NCBI GenBank assembly: GCA_001414485.1
Contig: LLEY01000017.1
Span: forward strand, 310,001-374,000
Direction of reading: 5' to 3'
Origin: Calycina herbarum
Taxonomy: Eukaryota; Ascomycota; Leotiomycetes; Helotiales; Pezizellaceae
DNA: 64,000 nucleotides
In this document: positions 34,655 to 46,634 of the stretch, piece after piece
How the letters are laid out: each line of letters starts with the position of its first letter
Numbering within the stretch: position 1 is the stretch's first letter
Made by a program: the position numbers and the translations under genes
The notes under the pieces: generated by a model
The model's database searches: none
What the model saw: only the letters and a program-made list of their open reading frames with translations
Told to the model about the DNA's origin: nothing

Positions 34655-37600
34655 TATGCAAAAGAGGGCCACATTACAAGGTAAATTCCTGGTCAACTGG
34701 AGAACATGTTTAACGAATTTCAAGAAACGTGGAGAAAGATGATTCTCTGAATTCCAAAATGCATTCCAACAATACAATTAATCGCCACCCTTTAGGAATC
34801 CAGCTACACTTATAAAGATGAGGCTTTTTGCTTCTCGCTTCACGCACATATCATCTTGAGGTTATGCAAACCAAGGCAAGTGATGGAAGTTAACGACTAC
34901 CCAGCAAAAGGCTTTCGGAGAGCTCATTCTTGCGAAAATAATGTTTCTGGTTTCGGAAGAAGACCGGCAAGGAATAGACACTTGAGAAAAACTCGGTATG
35001 ACCATGGCTACTACAAATGGAGGATGGGGATTATATCGACAGTAGGTTGATAAAAATTGGACGAAACCGGCTTGAAATATAGCTTGAAATATTGTGAAAT
35101 TGTTTTCGTTAAGGTCATTGACGAGGTTCTTCGGCTTACCAATGTTTTGCAAAAGCACATATGACGATCTCTTTAGGCATAACCTGGTTGAACACATCGT
35201 CTTGGTAAGCATAGCCTTGCTGAAAATTGGTATGCGTTACTTCTTGAAGGTTACTTTGAGAACTGTTGCCGAATTCAATGTGGAGAGGAATACCAGCCTT
35301 AAACTTTGGGGATTGGAGTGTGAGATACAATTAGTTGAGTTTGTTAGTAAGAAATACCTTGCTATTCCTGAGACTTTGTTTATTAAGAACAAGATGGAGA
35401 ACACCATTTATATAAATGAGGACCTCTTCTTGGTTTTCCTACTGCAACAACTCTGGCTTCCAGAACCTGGCCCATTTACGCTTTGCCCCAATGGACTTGG
35501 AACGATGGCAGTATATATGAAAATTTATAATTCTAAATAAAACTTCCTTTCTATCTCAAATTCCGACGTCCAGTGTGAGGTACTGAAAGATCGAGATCCA
35601 GTGGAGAAGATGACTATTCGAGAGTGAGTTGGTTTTCGACAGTAGAATTTCCACTCTAGAGCTATCGTCAATCATAGAAAGCGACGACCTGAATCTATCC
35701 TGAAGATTGAGATTTCGAAAATTTGGAGCCAGGGCGGGGTTTACTGCAGCTAGGATCAAGTATTAGTCTGTTTGGCCTGATTGTCTAACGGTTAATTATT
35801 GAATAATTGGTGCAGCTGGTATGAAACTTGGTGCACTTGGGTTCAAGCTAGTACATTCATCTTTTGCAAAACGTCCAGGGACAACACAACACAACCGGGT
35901 GTCAATAAACATGACATCTTACGCGAAGAACAATTTGAGGTCCCACAACTACTTTATGCCCAATTCTCCTCTCTCATTTCAATTTCTCTCGTGGCCGCGA
36001 ATGGGTTATGTAGGCCAAGAGACTAGCGAGTGATTATTTGCTTAATTTAATGTTGTCAGCCTTACAGAGTCTGGATATTTGCAAAGTTTCAAAAACTTTA
36101 AGCCCTTAGACGACCAAAGGATATACAATGATTTCTGTGATTCTAAAGATAACTTTGTCTCGCTTTTAGAAACAATAGCACCAAGTCTTATAAATAGCAT
36201 TCCCTACTCATGGGTTGAAGCAAACACAAAACTAGAGAATACTATGTCGAAAACACGCACGGAGCCTTACGGAGGACGCAGAATACGATGGGACCACCCT
36301 GCCAGTCTATTTATGAGCTGTACAGTTGAGCTTGATTACTTAGCAACTGGGTGGGGGCTCTTGCTCTTGGTGAGTGGTTGGGTGTTCTCCGAGTTTTACA
36401 AATCGAGGATAAGACGATTTTCGACAACAAGTGCGGCAAATTGTAAATTGATGTAGTATATAGCAGGTATATTGTACATGATAATAGGAAGCTGTGCTTA
36501 TGTGTCACTAACTTAAATCACCAACTGATTTGTGGAAAGAGTTGGAAAAATGACTGAGACACTCCATACGCACCGCCTACATAAACCTTCAAGGTTGAAT
36601 TGTGAGGATGAGAATACATCCGAAATTTTGATAAAAGCACTGTTTACACAACATATCTGAGCGAAGCATTTCAAATCACTTCAGGTGTTCTGAATTGTAT
36701 GAGACCTGTAAATCTGCCAATGGATAGGTGGTTTGAGTGATTAAATAACCGCTGACTCAAAAAGGTCAAAATTATAGCAAAACACCCAAAGAAGCAAAAT
36801 GAAATGCTAATTTATAAACTTGTATGGGAAGAATAATGTTTCTGACCGGAAAGCTTGAAATTCATGATACACGACAGGGTCCAAGACCTTCTATTCCAAC
36901 ATCAAAGAGCATTTCCCAAATTGATCTGGAAAAGCCTGGAATCGATTCTCCTAGCTAAACTATAACCCCGTTGTTGGAGTGGGAGGAGTTGAAGCGTGAG
37001 AGAGCTGGGTTGGGATGGGGATGATGACGGAGTTGATCTGGGATATTGAGCTAATACCCAAAAATAAGCACTTCATCTCATGCGGTTGCTTTAGATCGTG
37101 GAACCTTGTTAAAAATAATTGAGAGAGTTTCCAAATCGAGGATGATAAATGATTCGACGGTAAGTTTTATGACTAGCAGATTGACTGTGTTACTGAATGG
37201 TATTATTTGGAGGATTGAAAGACTCTACTCCCTACAATCTTACAATTTACCTTGTGGATGAATAGCGTTAACCCTCTTGTTGTGTCTCTAGCTGGGATTT
37301 TGCTCATAGCAACAATGTTCTAGGAATTCCCGCCATTCGTTCAAGTTAACACCTCAACCAAGCATAATCGTGAGTAGTGGAAAAGGAATTATACTCAGTA
37401 AGTGAAGTCCCCGGATGTGTTGCTGTAATTTTGAAGGATGCAAGCACAGTAATTTGACTGATGCTGACGAGCTTCCACATATACACTGATTGATGTGTAC
37501 ACTTCCCCAATTTGGATTATATACATGGTCAGCAAATTGCATAAGGCTAAAGTCAGCCTCAAAAATCGCTTAAGAGAAATAAACAAGAATGACGTCAGTT

Positions 37601-37847
37601 TCAAGAGAAAGGGTACATATCACGTGGCTTCAATGCTGCTTCAGGCCTAGTTTCTTCATCTAGACCCACATAGTTTGCTGACAACGATGCATAATCATCA
37701 CCAAGCAGCCCTAAACACAAGCCTCGACCATCAACATCAAAGGTTCAAGTATCTCCTACAAAGCAGTAGGTAAGAATTTTCAATCTTCATGTCACCCATT
37801 TCTCCACCAATCTAGCATCTTCTCGTCCTCCATCCTAGCGTCTATAT

Positions 37848-38903
37848 ATGAAGTTCTTCATAGCCCTCTCCTCCATTTTTCTCATCTCAATTTCAGTCTA
37901 CTTCAGTACCCCACTCCAAGAGCTACTTACCACTCTCAAAATCTTCCAAACAGCTTCAGCTCCCTCCTCAATCGAGAAGATAACAACACCAACAATTACC
38001 CAACAAACACCCATGACAACTGCAACAACAGCCATCAAAGCAACAATGTCCAAAGCCCTCGCCCACGCAAAGATCGTACCCCGCCGTTCCAACGATCGCG
38101 GACACGCAGATCACGGATGGCTCAACACCTACCACACCTTCTCTTTCGCAAATTACTACGATCCCAAGTATCAAAACTTCGGTAGTCTACGAGTCCTCAA
38201 CGAAGACCGAGTCGACGCGCAGAATGGATTTCCCACCCACCCTCATCGTGATGCAGAGATCTTCTCGTATATCCTCAGCGGGGAGTTGACACACCGGGAT
38301 AGCATGATTAAGAAAGGGACGGAAGGGAAACAAGGCGATGACTTCTTTAAGATGCATCGAGGAGACGTTCAATTCACAACTGGCGGAACGGGAATCGCGC
38401 ATTCGGAACAGAATGAGTCGGATGAGCAGGTCCATTTCCTACAGATTTGGGCTTTGCCATGGAAGAGAGGTCTTACCCCACGATACCACACACGCACTTT
38501 CTCCGAGGAGGCAAAACGCGAAGCCTTCCTACCTATTCTTTCGCCTTTGAAGGCAGGACCAACCGCAACATACGAAGAGGAGAAGGTTGCCGAAGCCACA
38601 CTCCCCGACACGATCCCAATACACGCAGATATGGTTATGGCAGCAGGAATCATTGGGGTGGATAAACGCTTCAAGTGGACAGTAGGCGCGAACGCTGTGC
38701 AAAAGACCGAGGGAAGAAATGTTTACATCCACCTTCCTATGACAAAGAATGGGGCTATGAAAATCAGGATCGATGGAAGAGAGACGGCTGTCCTCTCTGA
38801 GGGCGATGGAGCCTTTGTCTCGGGGGTCAATGCTGGAGATGTGTTGAGCATTGAGAGTATTGGAGAGGCAGAGGCGGAAGTTGTAGTTTTAGACAGTGAT
38901 TAG
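37848..38903 (+). CDS. pirin-family cupin protein
   Basis: Single-exon ORF of 351 aa. The N-terminal cupin carries the pirin metal site: H131 and H133 in FPTHPHRDAE, then H185 and E187 in GTGIAHSEQNE. Typical flanks are GWLNTYHTFSFANYYDP, GSLRVLNEDRV and LQIWALPWKRGLTPRY. The second cupin half ends in IESIGEAEAEVVVLDSD. Pirins are Fe-binding proteins acting as transcriptional co-factors or quercetin 2,3-dioxygenase-like enzymes; which applies here is unknown. Odd feature: about 66 residues precede the usual pirin start (Met67, MSKALAHAKIVPRRS). They begin with a hydrophobic segment (FFIALSSIFLISISVYF) that looks like a signal or membrane anchor, then a Thr-rich linker. If the first Met is used, the protein may enter the secretory path or a membrane, unlike ordinary nuclear/cytosolic pirins. 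Confidence 0.92.
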   Translation: MKFFIALSSIFLISISVYFSTPLQELLTTLKIFQTASAPSSIEKITTPTITQQTPMTTATTAIKATMSKALAHAKIVPRRSNDRGHADHGWLNTYHTFSFANYYDPKYQNFGSLRVLNEDRVDAQNGFPTHPHRDAEIFSYILSGELTHRDSMIKKGTEGKQGDDFFKMHRGDVQFTTGGTGIAHSEQNESDEQVHFLQIWALPWKRGLTPRYHTRTFSEEAKREAFLPILSPLKAGPTATYEEEKVAEATLPDTIPIHADMVMAAGIIGVDKRFKWTVGANAVQKTEGRNVYIHLPMTKNGAMKIRIDGRETAVLSEGDGAFVSGVNAGDVLSIESIGEAEAEVVVLDSD

Positions 38904-40231
38904 GGAGTTTAAGTTTTGTTTGAGCTAGATACCAATTATATGTTTGAACTTTTTCAATTGAAATCTGAGCATTTTACAAGTTATGCGTCTATCTGTAGCA
39001 AAACAACTTACACATAGGACGGGCTGCAGTTGACTAAAAAAGTGGCGGTAGGATGGGATTTTACAACAACGATAGATTCAAACTTTCCAAGCATTCGAAT
39101 TAATATCAATTCGCCTTTTCTGTTTCTGCTTGTTTTTTTCTTCATATTTCTGCGACCATGTTGTGTTAACGTATCTTACAAAAAGTATCTCGTTTGTTCA
39201 AGGCGCCATCTGACAAACCCAAAAGCGTACGGTCGCATTCCACCAATGCCCTGTAATGCCCTGTAAAAATGCCCCAAAGGCTTCTGATTCGCCACCTCCC
39301 TGTAAAAGGCGTCGATGCTCTGGAGCCATAGAGGAATGCGAGCCTGTAGAAGAGCATCTGAGCCCTGATTTACAGGGAGGTGAGGTCCACTGAAAGATAG
39401 CGTTTGCTCAATTTAAGTTTCAGGCTCAACAGACAGTGGACCAAAAAAGCACTCTTCCCCTCGACTTAGCTCAAGAAATCAAAACTTTCTAACAATCAAG
39501 AGAAATATTACATAGCTATTTCTGCTTCTACCTGTACTTTTTGTATATTTTTACAACGCCATTGTATTAAGCTGGACGTACGTATTGTGAAAGATCATCT
39601 CCATCTTTTCTTTCTATTGCGTGACATAAATGCAAGTCTCGTCAAATAGCGGTACTCCCACTCCCAGCTTTCACTCCCCGCCTCCCCACCAGGCAAGCCC
39701 TTCATTCACCAACGAAGGAAGTTGTTAGTTGATTTCTTGTTGGATGGGGTCCTGTAGTCGTCTGGTGAAATCTCCAACATTGTTTGACATCAATTTTGGC
39801 AGGCTTGGATGAGGCTGAGCTGATCATTTTCCCCTGCTACCAACATTACGCCGCATATTAATTTTATGAAACCAATCAGCGGTTGTTCCAACATCAGTTA
39901 TGCAGTTTGTTTCGTTTCACGTTGTTGGCAGGGCTGTCAAAAGCGTCAGTATTTCTGCATGCCATCTTTGGAGACCTCCTTTGATATAATCCTACTCGCT
40001 AATTTGGGCCATGGAAGAGTGTTGAAGGGGGCACTGCTATTATTATGGTGGCCTGTCTGAGATTGGGGGCTGTTGGTTCAACTGTTGATTTATGTACAAA
40101 GCTTGTCGGATCCTCTAGTTTTGTTTTTTTTATCTCTCTACAAAGGTTAACAAGGTCCTTATATCCTGTCTTTTATTGGCATCTCCTTATTGACCAGCAG
40201 TTTTTTTCATCCGTCACTGTGCTGAGCGAAG
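38904..40231. other. intergenic, no supported gene
   Basis: Contains a short plus-strand coding-like relic at about 39249-39510 (SPPPCKRRRCSGA; TLPLDLAQEIKTF) broken by a TGA, possibly an old transposase piece; too short to name. Otherwise nothing recognised. Confidence 0.35.
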
Positions 40232-41753
40232 ATGATAAAATCTCAATTTGCTTCCAAGTCCCTTGTGGCAATGGTTTTTCTTGCTTCTCGTAAGTCTTAT
40301 CTTACTTCCCTCCCCAAAAGACCTTGCAAATATCAAATCTCAACTAACTTATGTAGCAATCATTGCAAATTCTTGCGAAATACGCGATTTCTCCGCATCT
40401 AGTCAAGCCGACCTCGATAGACAGTTTTTGTCATCAAATTGTACAGAAATCAACGGTAATGGGCTAGTAATCCGAGCAGATTACAAAGGGGACTTCAGTT
40501 TGCCTGGCATCACGCGCATTACTGGTGGAATCGTTTCAGGGTCAAACTCGAGTTACAATGTTTCTGTGCCAGGTCTTACAGAGATTCATATGGATGACCT
40601 TCTCACGATTGACAAACTTGTCCTGGGTCCCACGTCTATCAAATCTTTGACTTTGCCGAAGCTGTCAAATGCTACCGGAATTTCTGTTTCTGCCGCGAAT
40701 ACTTCTTTGCAGGTCAATTTTCCGGTTCTGGAATTCTCTGGTTTAGACCTGAGTGGAAATATCTCTGGGTAAGTTCTATTATCTTTCTCTTGTGCCAACT
40801 GTTGCTGACCCAATCTCAGAATACAACTCCCAAATCTTACTAGCAGCGAAATATTCGATGTAGATACCAGCAAGCTCGGCTATGGTATCTCACTACCTGC
40901 ACTCAAGACCATAACAGAATTCAGGCTACATGGAAACTTCACCGGGTTCGAGATTCGCATTTTCTTCATCTTTGGCAGTGCTAATATCTGATAGACTTTC
41001 CCTACCTGTCCTCGAGAACGTGACTAGTTACATGTTAGTTGAGCCGAATGAGAAAGTAAATCTGGACTACGATTTTCCAGCTCTAAAAAGAGGTTCACCG
41101 GACTCAATCGGCATCAATGGCATAGCTTTATACAATGCTAAAAGGTAACAATAATCTTCATCCATTCATACCATCTCATTTCAAACTGATCACGATTTAG
41201 TCTCAAACTGCCACGATTAGAATCTATCAACAATCTCTATATCTCAATGTCGACCAAAGACCAACTAGTCACCCTACCCGCCCTCACAAATGCAAGCGAG
41301 ATAGGCATCACCGGCTCCGTATCCGAGTATGTCATCCCCCATCACTCCTCCATATTTCCTCAACTAACAAACTACTACAGCGTCCAACTCCCAAACCTAA
41401 ACTACCTCATAAAAGCCCTCAGAATCCACAGCACCGCGAAAGTAAACTGTACCTCTACGAACGAGACATACACCCGAATCCAGAAACACAGTGTGAATGC
41501 ACCGCTGTATACATGTGAGAAGATCAAAGGACCGAGACTTACGAAGGGACAAAAAGATGGATTGGGGATTGGTCTTGGTCTAGGCTTGGGGATGCTTGCG
41601 GTTGTAGGATTGGCGTTTGGATTGAGGTGGTTGAGTGAGAGGAAGAAGGGGAAGATTGTGAAGGGGGAGAGTGGACATGGGAAAGTGGAAAATAGCTCTG
41701 AAGGGGAGGGGGGCATTGCGAAAGGAGCTGTCAGTAGCCATACACCCGTTTAA
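40232..41753 (+). CDS. secreted/membrane protein with repeated LP-x-L motifs (Ecm33-like), one frame break
   Basis: Exons 40232-40289, 40357-40768, 40820-41144, 41201-41326 and 41381-41753. Exon 1 encodes a signal peptide (FASKSLVAMVFLAS). The body shows repeated LP-x-L-x-x-(A/T)-x-x-(I/L) units: FSLPGITRITGG, VPGLTEIHMDD, TLPKLSNATGI, SLPALKTITEF, LSLPVLENVTSY, KLPRLESINNL, TLPALTNASEI and QLPNLNYLIKA. This pattern is seen in fungal receptor-L-domain/Ecm33-type wall proteins. Many N-glycosylation sequons occur. A transmembrane helix (GLGMLAVVGLAFGLRWL) is followed by a basic cytosolic tail. Exon 3 begins in one frame (GYGISLPALK) and ends in another (LSLPVLENV), so a 1-nt shift lies between about 40940 and 40985. 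No GT-AG intron I tried repairs it. Either a pseudogene or a sequence error. Confidence 0.7.
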
Positions 41754-43553
41754 AGGGGGAAATGGTTGGGGGGGGGAGGGGGGTAGGTTTGGAGTTTGTT
41801 GTTGAAGTGAGATACCCATATTTTGTAGAAATAATCTTCAGAAGAAATGTTATGAACAGTGTTCAAAACAATATTCTCAGCCCCCATTTGGTTCGACCTG
41901 CATATTTCGTTGCAAGTCGCGATTATTTCTAGTAGTTAAGCGACTAAAAACAAACAACAAAACCACCATCACCTCCTCTTCTAAAAAACTGATTTCATAT
42001 ATTCTGACATGGAATGAATCTTATCGCGAGTATGTTTTCGGGATTAAAAGAGAAAAATACGCGGAATTGCAGGGGGTGGAGGGCCATCCTAGTCAGTCAA
42101 CACGTGAGGACTTCCAAACACTCCCCATGTGAAAACCTGAGCAAAGTCAAACAAGAGGCAGAAATCTGTGAACATTTTGTACTATATCCAACTGTAGATT
42201 TCGATACATTGTCAGAAAAGAGTATGAAAGCAATTAGGCTCTTCATATTTTTCACTAAACTTTCTGAACACGAGTTAGCCTGGATTGGCGTGGTATCCTC
42301 CTGCGATTAATTCGGATATAACAGAGGATACAGATTTTTAAGTTATTAGACTATTTGTAAGTGCTTGATCTAGAAATATAAGGATTGTAATGTTAATAGA
42401 CTTTCAACTTTCAGGATTTATTAAATACCAAGTGGGGCTTCAACAGTAATAAGTCTGGTTAGTTGAAGGACTTTGCGCGGAAGCTTTCTGGCAGACATCT
42501 TGAAATTTAGTATCACCAATGATCCACCAGATCCCTTACAATTGCGGATAAGTAGTGTGTCAGCGGGTTCTGTATTTGAGCTAGTAGGGGCTCTGAAGGA
42601 ATTAATGACTTGAACCTCATGGTCGCACCTACCCTACAGGAATCAAACTGACTAAATCAACCTACATTGCGATCTATCAACACTGAACCCTACGTTACAT
42701 ATTTCTTTTTCTCGAAGATGGTTTCTATGTTTGCAGAATCTCACTGACATCAGACCCTTGGGATTACTCCGTAGTTCACTCAAGCAGGAGGATATGAAAT
42801 CACCTTGACTACGTGGTTAAGTCTGGCAGTGTATATTTTGTGTTAGGAAACCCTATTTGAGAAACAAAAGAGGATGTTTGAAAATGGGGGTTTTCCCACC
42901 GTTTTTATAATTAACCCGCAGTATTAAATATAGCTGAATAAAAAGGTAGTGGTGGATTCAAGGAACGCATAACGAAAGGCTAGGATGACCTTGGCGGTCA
43001 AGACGACATTCACTTCTCATTTTCTGGTTGAAGTGTCCCATCGAGTCACGTTCCCTGACAACTTCAAGAAACCCCCACAAGCACACTTTCCCCATCACTT
43101 GGTGGACTCCAGAGGTTTCTCGTCTCGTCTGCTCGAGACTGCTCTCTTCTTTCGGTACACCCACCCTCAAGACGCGTCTTGAAAGTCAGCCTTTCTCCAA
43201 ATCTGCCTGTAAATCCGAGCCTGTGGACCGTCGACGGCAAAACCCAAGCCAAAATCGCGATATCGAGATCCCCCTCAGCCTCCTTCCGCGTGATCGACTT
43301 CAGCATCCAATTGTGCCACCACGCGCCTCGCAGACGAATCGGCTCGCCTTTTCTGGCGACCAACCACTTCCGGTTTCCTGTTACTGGTTGGGTTCATTGA
43401 AGTTGCAATCGTTGTCGGAAAATCCACTGGGAGTACATCATTACACGGTACCGGGTTCTTAGAGCTTATTTCCGATTCGAAATAAAGCCACAGAGACCAA
43501 TCAAATGGGCAGTTTCTGGGGAAGAGGAGGTATCAGAGGGAGAAATGCAATAG
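41754..43553. other. intergenic, no supported gene
   Basis: Ends and starts of neighbours plus short ORFs. An ORF at 43028-43462 (plus) and one opposite it lack motifs and mask each other. Upstream exons of the 2EXR-type gene could lie near 43500 but were not resolved. Confidence 0.4.
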
Positions 43554-45753
43554 GAAGAAGTAGACCTCGCAAAGTTAGGGCTTGGCCATCTTCAACATGT
43601 TAAGTCATTTGGAGATCTAGTTGCTCTTGCTAAAGATTTGGTTCCCCAAGAGACTCGAGAGAAAAGACAGGCTATTCTTGACAAAGTTTTTGAGCAGATT
43701 TGTCAAGGAATGCACCGTATAGACTGCGAAACTACAGTGAGTTGCGAGTTAAGCTTGAATTTGCCCACATTTTTTGTAATCCGAGCTTTTTGAGAAAATT
43801 CCTTGATTTCCCCCCTTTTTAGGCACTCTTTTACCTCTTAATTAACAACAACATATAATATACTATTTATAAGAACAGGAAAGAAGAGGCTTATATCTCC
43901 CATTGTCCTCTATAAACTTTATAGGACAAAAACAGACAATTTTATATCTGTCTTAATTTTTGTAGGGTCTTAGCATAGCCTGTCGACCTTACAGGGGTAG
44001 TAATTTTTTTTTAATAAAAGAGGTTATTATTTTAAGAATTATTTATCTTTTAGTTTACTTTTATTATACTTACTTTGAATTAATAAATTATATAGAAGAG
44101 AGATAATTAGATACAGCGCTTCTTTCTAGCTAGGCCTCGTCTATTTTAGAGTACTTTTATGTTCTATCTTCTGAAGAAAAGAGGGAGAAAGCCTTAATAA
44201 AAAAAAAAGCTCGGATTACAAAAAAAGTGGGCAAATTCAAGCTTAACTCGCAACTCACTGTAGGTGGGTACTGATGTGTCTTGGATATTGCAAGCTGGGC
44301 TGACTTGAGAATAGGAATGATCCCAATCTGAAGTTCGTTCCAACGGACTCTCCGATCTTTTTTCCATATTGCAGTTGCGATTGGCAAAAATTCACTTCCC
44401 ATATTAAGGACTCAGCTATGCTGCCCAATCTTGAGGACGAGTGGGTTGAAGTTGGAGATATCATTGTTTATAACCCTTTCTGCAGAGAAGCTACTGGCAG
44501 GTTTTACGACTACAGTGAGGGGTTCCAGTTTCAGTCAGTAGAGGCATTGTTTCTTTCGGGGGTGGGTTATGCTAACAACTCTTGAAAGATTCTTGCAAAA
44601 ATTCATGACCCTTCCTAAAGAAATTAGGCAAGTTATCTACGAGCTTGTTGTTTTCAGTTAGTCACCCGATAGGTTGTACCCTGTCAATGCACCTGCAGTC
44701 ATAGGGGAGGGTTTCAAAGTCATCGAAGTTGCGCGAAGAAACAAAGTGCCGTGTTTCCAGCCGAAGCCCATTGACGAATCCTTCGAAACAGACGACACAC
44801 GACGACGCTTCGAACTTTCCTACTTTGTTGAAAATAAAGCTGGCTTATTGGACTACTTCAAAGCTTCCGAGTACATGAATCTCCAGGGGTTTCTTGAGGC
44901 CCTCAGAAAGTTTGAGGGAAGGACAGGGAACTTTTCGTTCCTACGCGGTGTTGGAGAGTTACACGATATTCGGAGACTGGAGTGCAGACAGCTCGGTAAG
45001 TTCCTCTTTCCTTTGTTAAATTTTCTAAATTCTCGTCTCAGGTGATAGCGCCGGAATTGAATTCTATCGAGTCCATGTTTTTTCTTCCACGCGATTATCC
45101 TAACATGCTTACAGGAGTTTTGAACGACTTTTTAGATTGGCTTTGGGACAATGTGATGCTTGACTTATCAAAGTATATCTGGAAGGAACGCTTTTGGACC
45201 AGTTATGAGGTAAGTCTGTATTAACCTTCAACACAATGCTTTATCCAGATGGAGCTCTGCGAAACTTCTTGTTGCTAACATCCTTAGGAAGCAAACCAAA
45301 TGGACAGTTCACCTTGTGATGATAGCAACCATCATCGCAGAATCTCGCATTACTTTTACCACCAAAACTCCCGACGAGTACTTCGGCGGAGATATCACCA
45401 GCATAGAAGAATCCCAGGGGCTTGTCCATCTTTGTCAATACATCAAAAACAACCTTCATGGCTTACGTACAATTCTCGCTTTCTTCCGATTCAGTCCAAA
45501 GCAGGCACACGCCCTTCTTGAATCCGAGGAAAAACCAGCATGGTTGTTTGCTATCAATAACAACCTTCCAGTGGTCGAAAAGTTCGAATACCATGTTTTA
45601 GTTAATGATGATTCAGATGGCCCATATTCCAACGGCGAAGAAGAAACGCTTCCAGTAGCAGAATTGAATAGGTTGACTGATCTCGTGACTGAAAGACTGA
45701 AAGAGAGACTGAAGCCAAAGGTTCTTGAGCATATAGACAACTTTACAAGCTAG
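43554..45753 (+). pseudogene. 2EXR/F-box-like protein gene, MITE-disrupted with a nonsense codon
   Basis: An exon opens after an AATAG acceptor at 43554 (EEVDLAKLGLGHLQHVK) and runs to the MITE at 43735. Removing the MITE and one TA lets the exon end ...CETTS at a GTGGGT donor. The next exon then starts at about 44387 with CDWQKFTSHIKDSAMLP in frame. After an unresolved join comes FLQKFMTLPKEIRQVIYELV, matching the 2EXR consensus (F-x-x-LP-x-EIR-x-x-IY). It is followed by an in-frame TAG at 44659-44661, after which the frame stays open (LYPVNAPAVIGEGFKVIEVA) to about 45000. Later exons are at 45043-45209 (APELNSIESMFFLPRDYP) and from about 45295 to the stop at 45753 (TTKTPDEYFGGDITS; acidic NDDSDGPYSNGEEE). 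5' exons are not resolved. Functions of 2EXR proteins are unknown. Confidence 0.6.
43735..44260. mobile_element. MITE copy 2, 526 bp, inserted in an exon
   Basis: Ends CAGTGAGTTGCGAGTTAAGC and its reverse complement form TIRs of about 35 bp (through AATTTGCCCAC). TA lies on both sides (43733-43734, 44261-44262). It is inverted relative to copy 1. The insertion point is inside a coding exon, two bases before a splice donor. Confidence 0.9.
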
Positions 45754-46028
45754 ATCTAGGACAATTATGGAAAGGGAATGTGTGTGGAATTTTGGGAGGG
45801 GGGAATCTTTCGCACTTTCTTCTGCTTTTTCTTTAAACTCGGGAAGATCTGCTTGGCTTGGCTTGACTTGAGAGTTAGTGAATGGTTCTAGCTGTGGTAC
45901 ATCACATATCTTTGCGTTGTCTTTCCGCCCATCTCGAAGGAAAAGAAATAGCTAAATACAAGTCCACGGCGTTCGTGCGGCTTTGAGAAATCAACTGTCA
46001 CTGAGAAATATTTTGATATGCTCCCTAT

Positions 46029-46634
46029 TTAAAGCAACGGAACAAAAGGAATGAGCCCGAAATCCATCCCACCAACCACCAGCCACGAAGTCCTAGTATG
46101 GAAAGTTGATGCATCCACAGAACTGCAAAGATTACGCAAGAAAAGAAGAAAATCTCTAGTCGCCTGCCCAACCTCGACCATCTGAAAAGCACCAAAGAGT
46201 GAAGAAAATAGAGAGTGAACACAGTTCCCCCAATCAGAAGCTCGCTTCCCAATCTTGACAACTCGCCTATCAAGGTTCACCTCATTGACCGAGCACCTTC
46301 CATCAATACAACACTCTTTATCGGATGTCATAGTGATGGTACAATATCCCGTTTCTCCAGCGTCGTTGATTCCTTTCGCGGTCTTGGAGGTGAACTTCAT
46401 TTCCCTTCTCAAACAGCCGTTTCCGGAGCTGAACCCTCCTCCGCTACTGAGGGTTGGGTTACTACTACTTACTAGGTAGGCGTTTCCGAAGTCGACATCG
46501 CAGTCGTTTCCTGAACCATCCCAGGTGGCCATACCCTGTCGTTTGGCGAGAGCTACTGCGTGGGGTGCTGTTGATGCTGCTTCGGAGAATGTGATGAGAG
46601 CAATGGTTGCGATGATAGTCTTTGAGGCGTACAC
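46029..46634 (-). CDS. small secreted cysteine-containing protein (candidate effector)
   Basis: An ORF of 201 codons. It begins with a signal peptide (IIATIALITFSEAAS), then a Lys-Arg site (ALAKRQ) typical of Kex2 processing. The mature part has NDCDVDFGNAYLV, GNGCLRREMKFTSKTAKG, GETGYCTITMTSDKECCIDG, RCSVNEVNLDRR and WGNCVHSLFSSLFGAF. That is about eight cysteines, including a CC pair, consistent with disulfides. The last ~40 residues are less convincing and could be read-through past an unrecognised intron or frame change. I recognise no named family; secreted, Kex2-processed, Cys-rich proteins of this size in fungi are often effectors or surface proteins. Confidence 0.65.
   Translation of the reverse strand: MYASKTIIATIALITFSEAASTAPHAVALAKRQGMATWDGSGNDCDVDFGNAYLVSSSNPTLSSGGGFSSGNGCLRREMKFTSKTAKGINDAGETGYCTITMTSDKECCIDGRCSVNEVNLDRRVVKIGKRASDWGNCVHSLFSSLFGAFQMVEVGQATRDFLLFLRNLCSSVDASTFHTRTSWLVVGGMDFGLIPFVPLL

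Larger units (their letters stand above)
33144..37847. other. 4.7-kb gene-poor region
   Basis: AT-rich. Contains a perfect hairpin (33690-33713) and a MITE (34154-34654). ORFs at 34862-35759 and 36079-36456 (up to 148 codons) overlap each other on both strands, lack motifs, and could not be spliced. They may be relics of a decayed gene. No supported gene seen. Confidence 0.45.

Noticed and set aside
35094..35540. 148-codon plus-strand ORF in AT-rich DNA
   Set aside because: Opposite-strand ORFs of similar length overlap it and none shows recognisable protein features.
40946..40978. 33-nt GT-AG stretch as an intron fixing the frame of the LP-x-L repeat protein
   Set aside because: Too short for a spliceosomal intron, and its length is a multiple of three, so removing it would not change the frame.
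43028..43462. 144-codon plus-strand ORF with two overlapping rivals
   Set aside because: Three frames are open at once in a C-rich stretch; no motif favours any of them.
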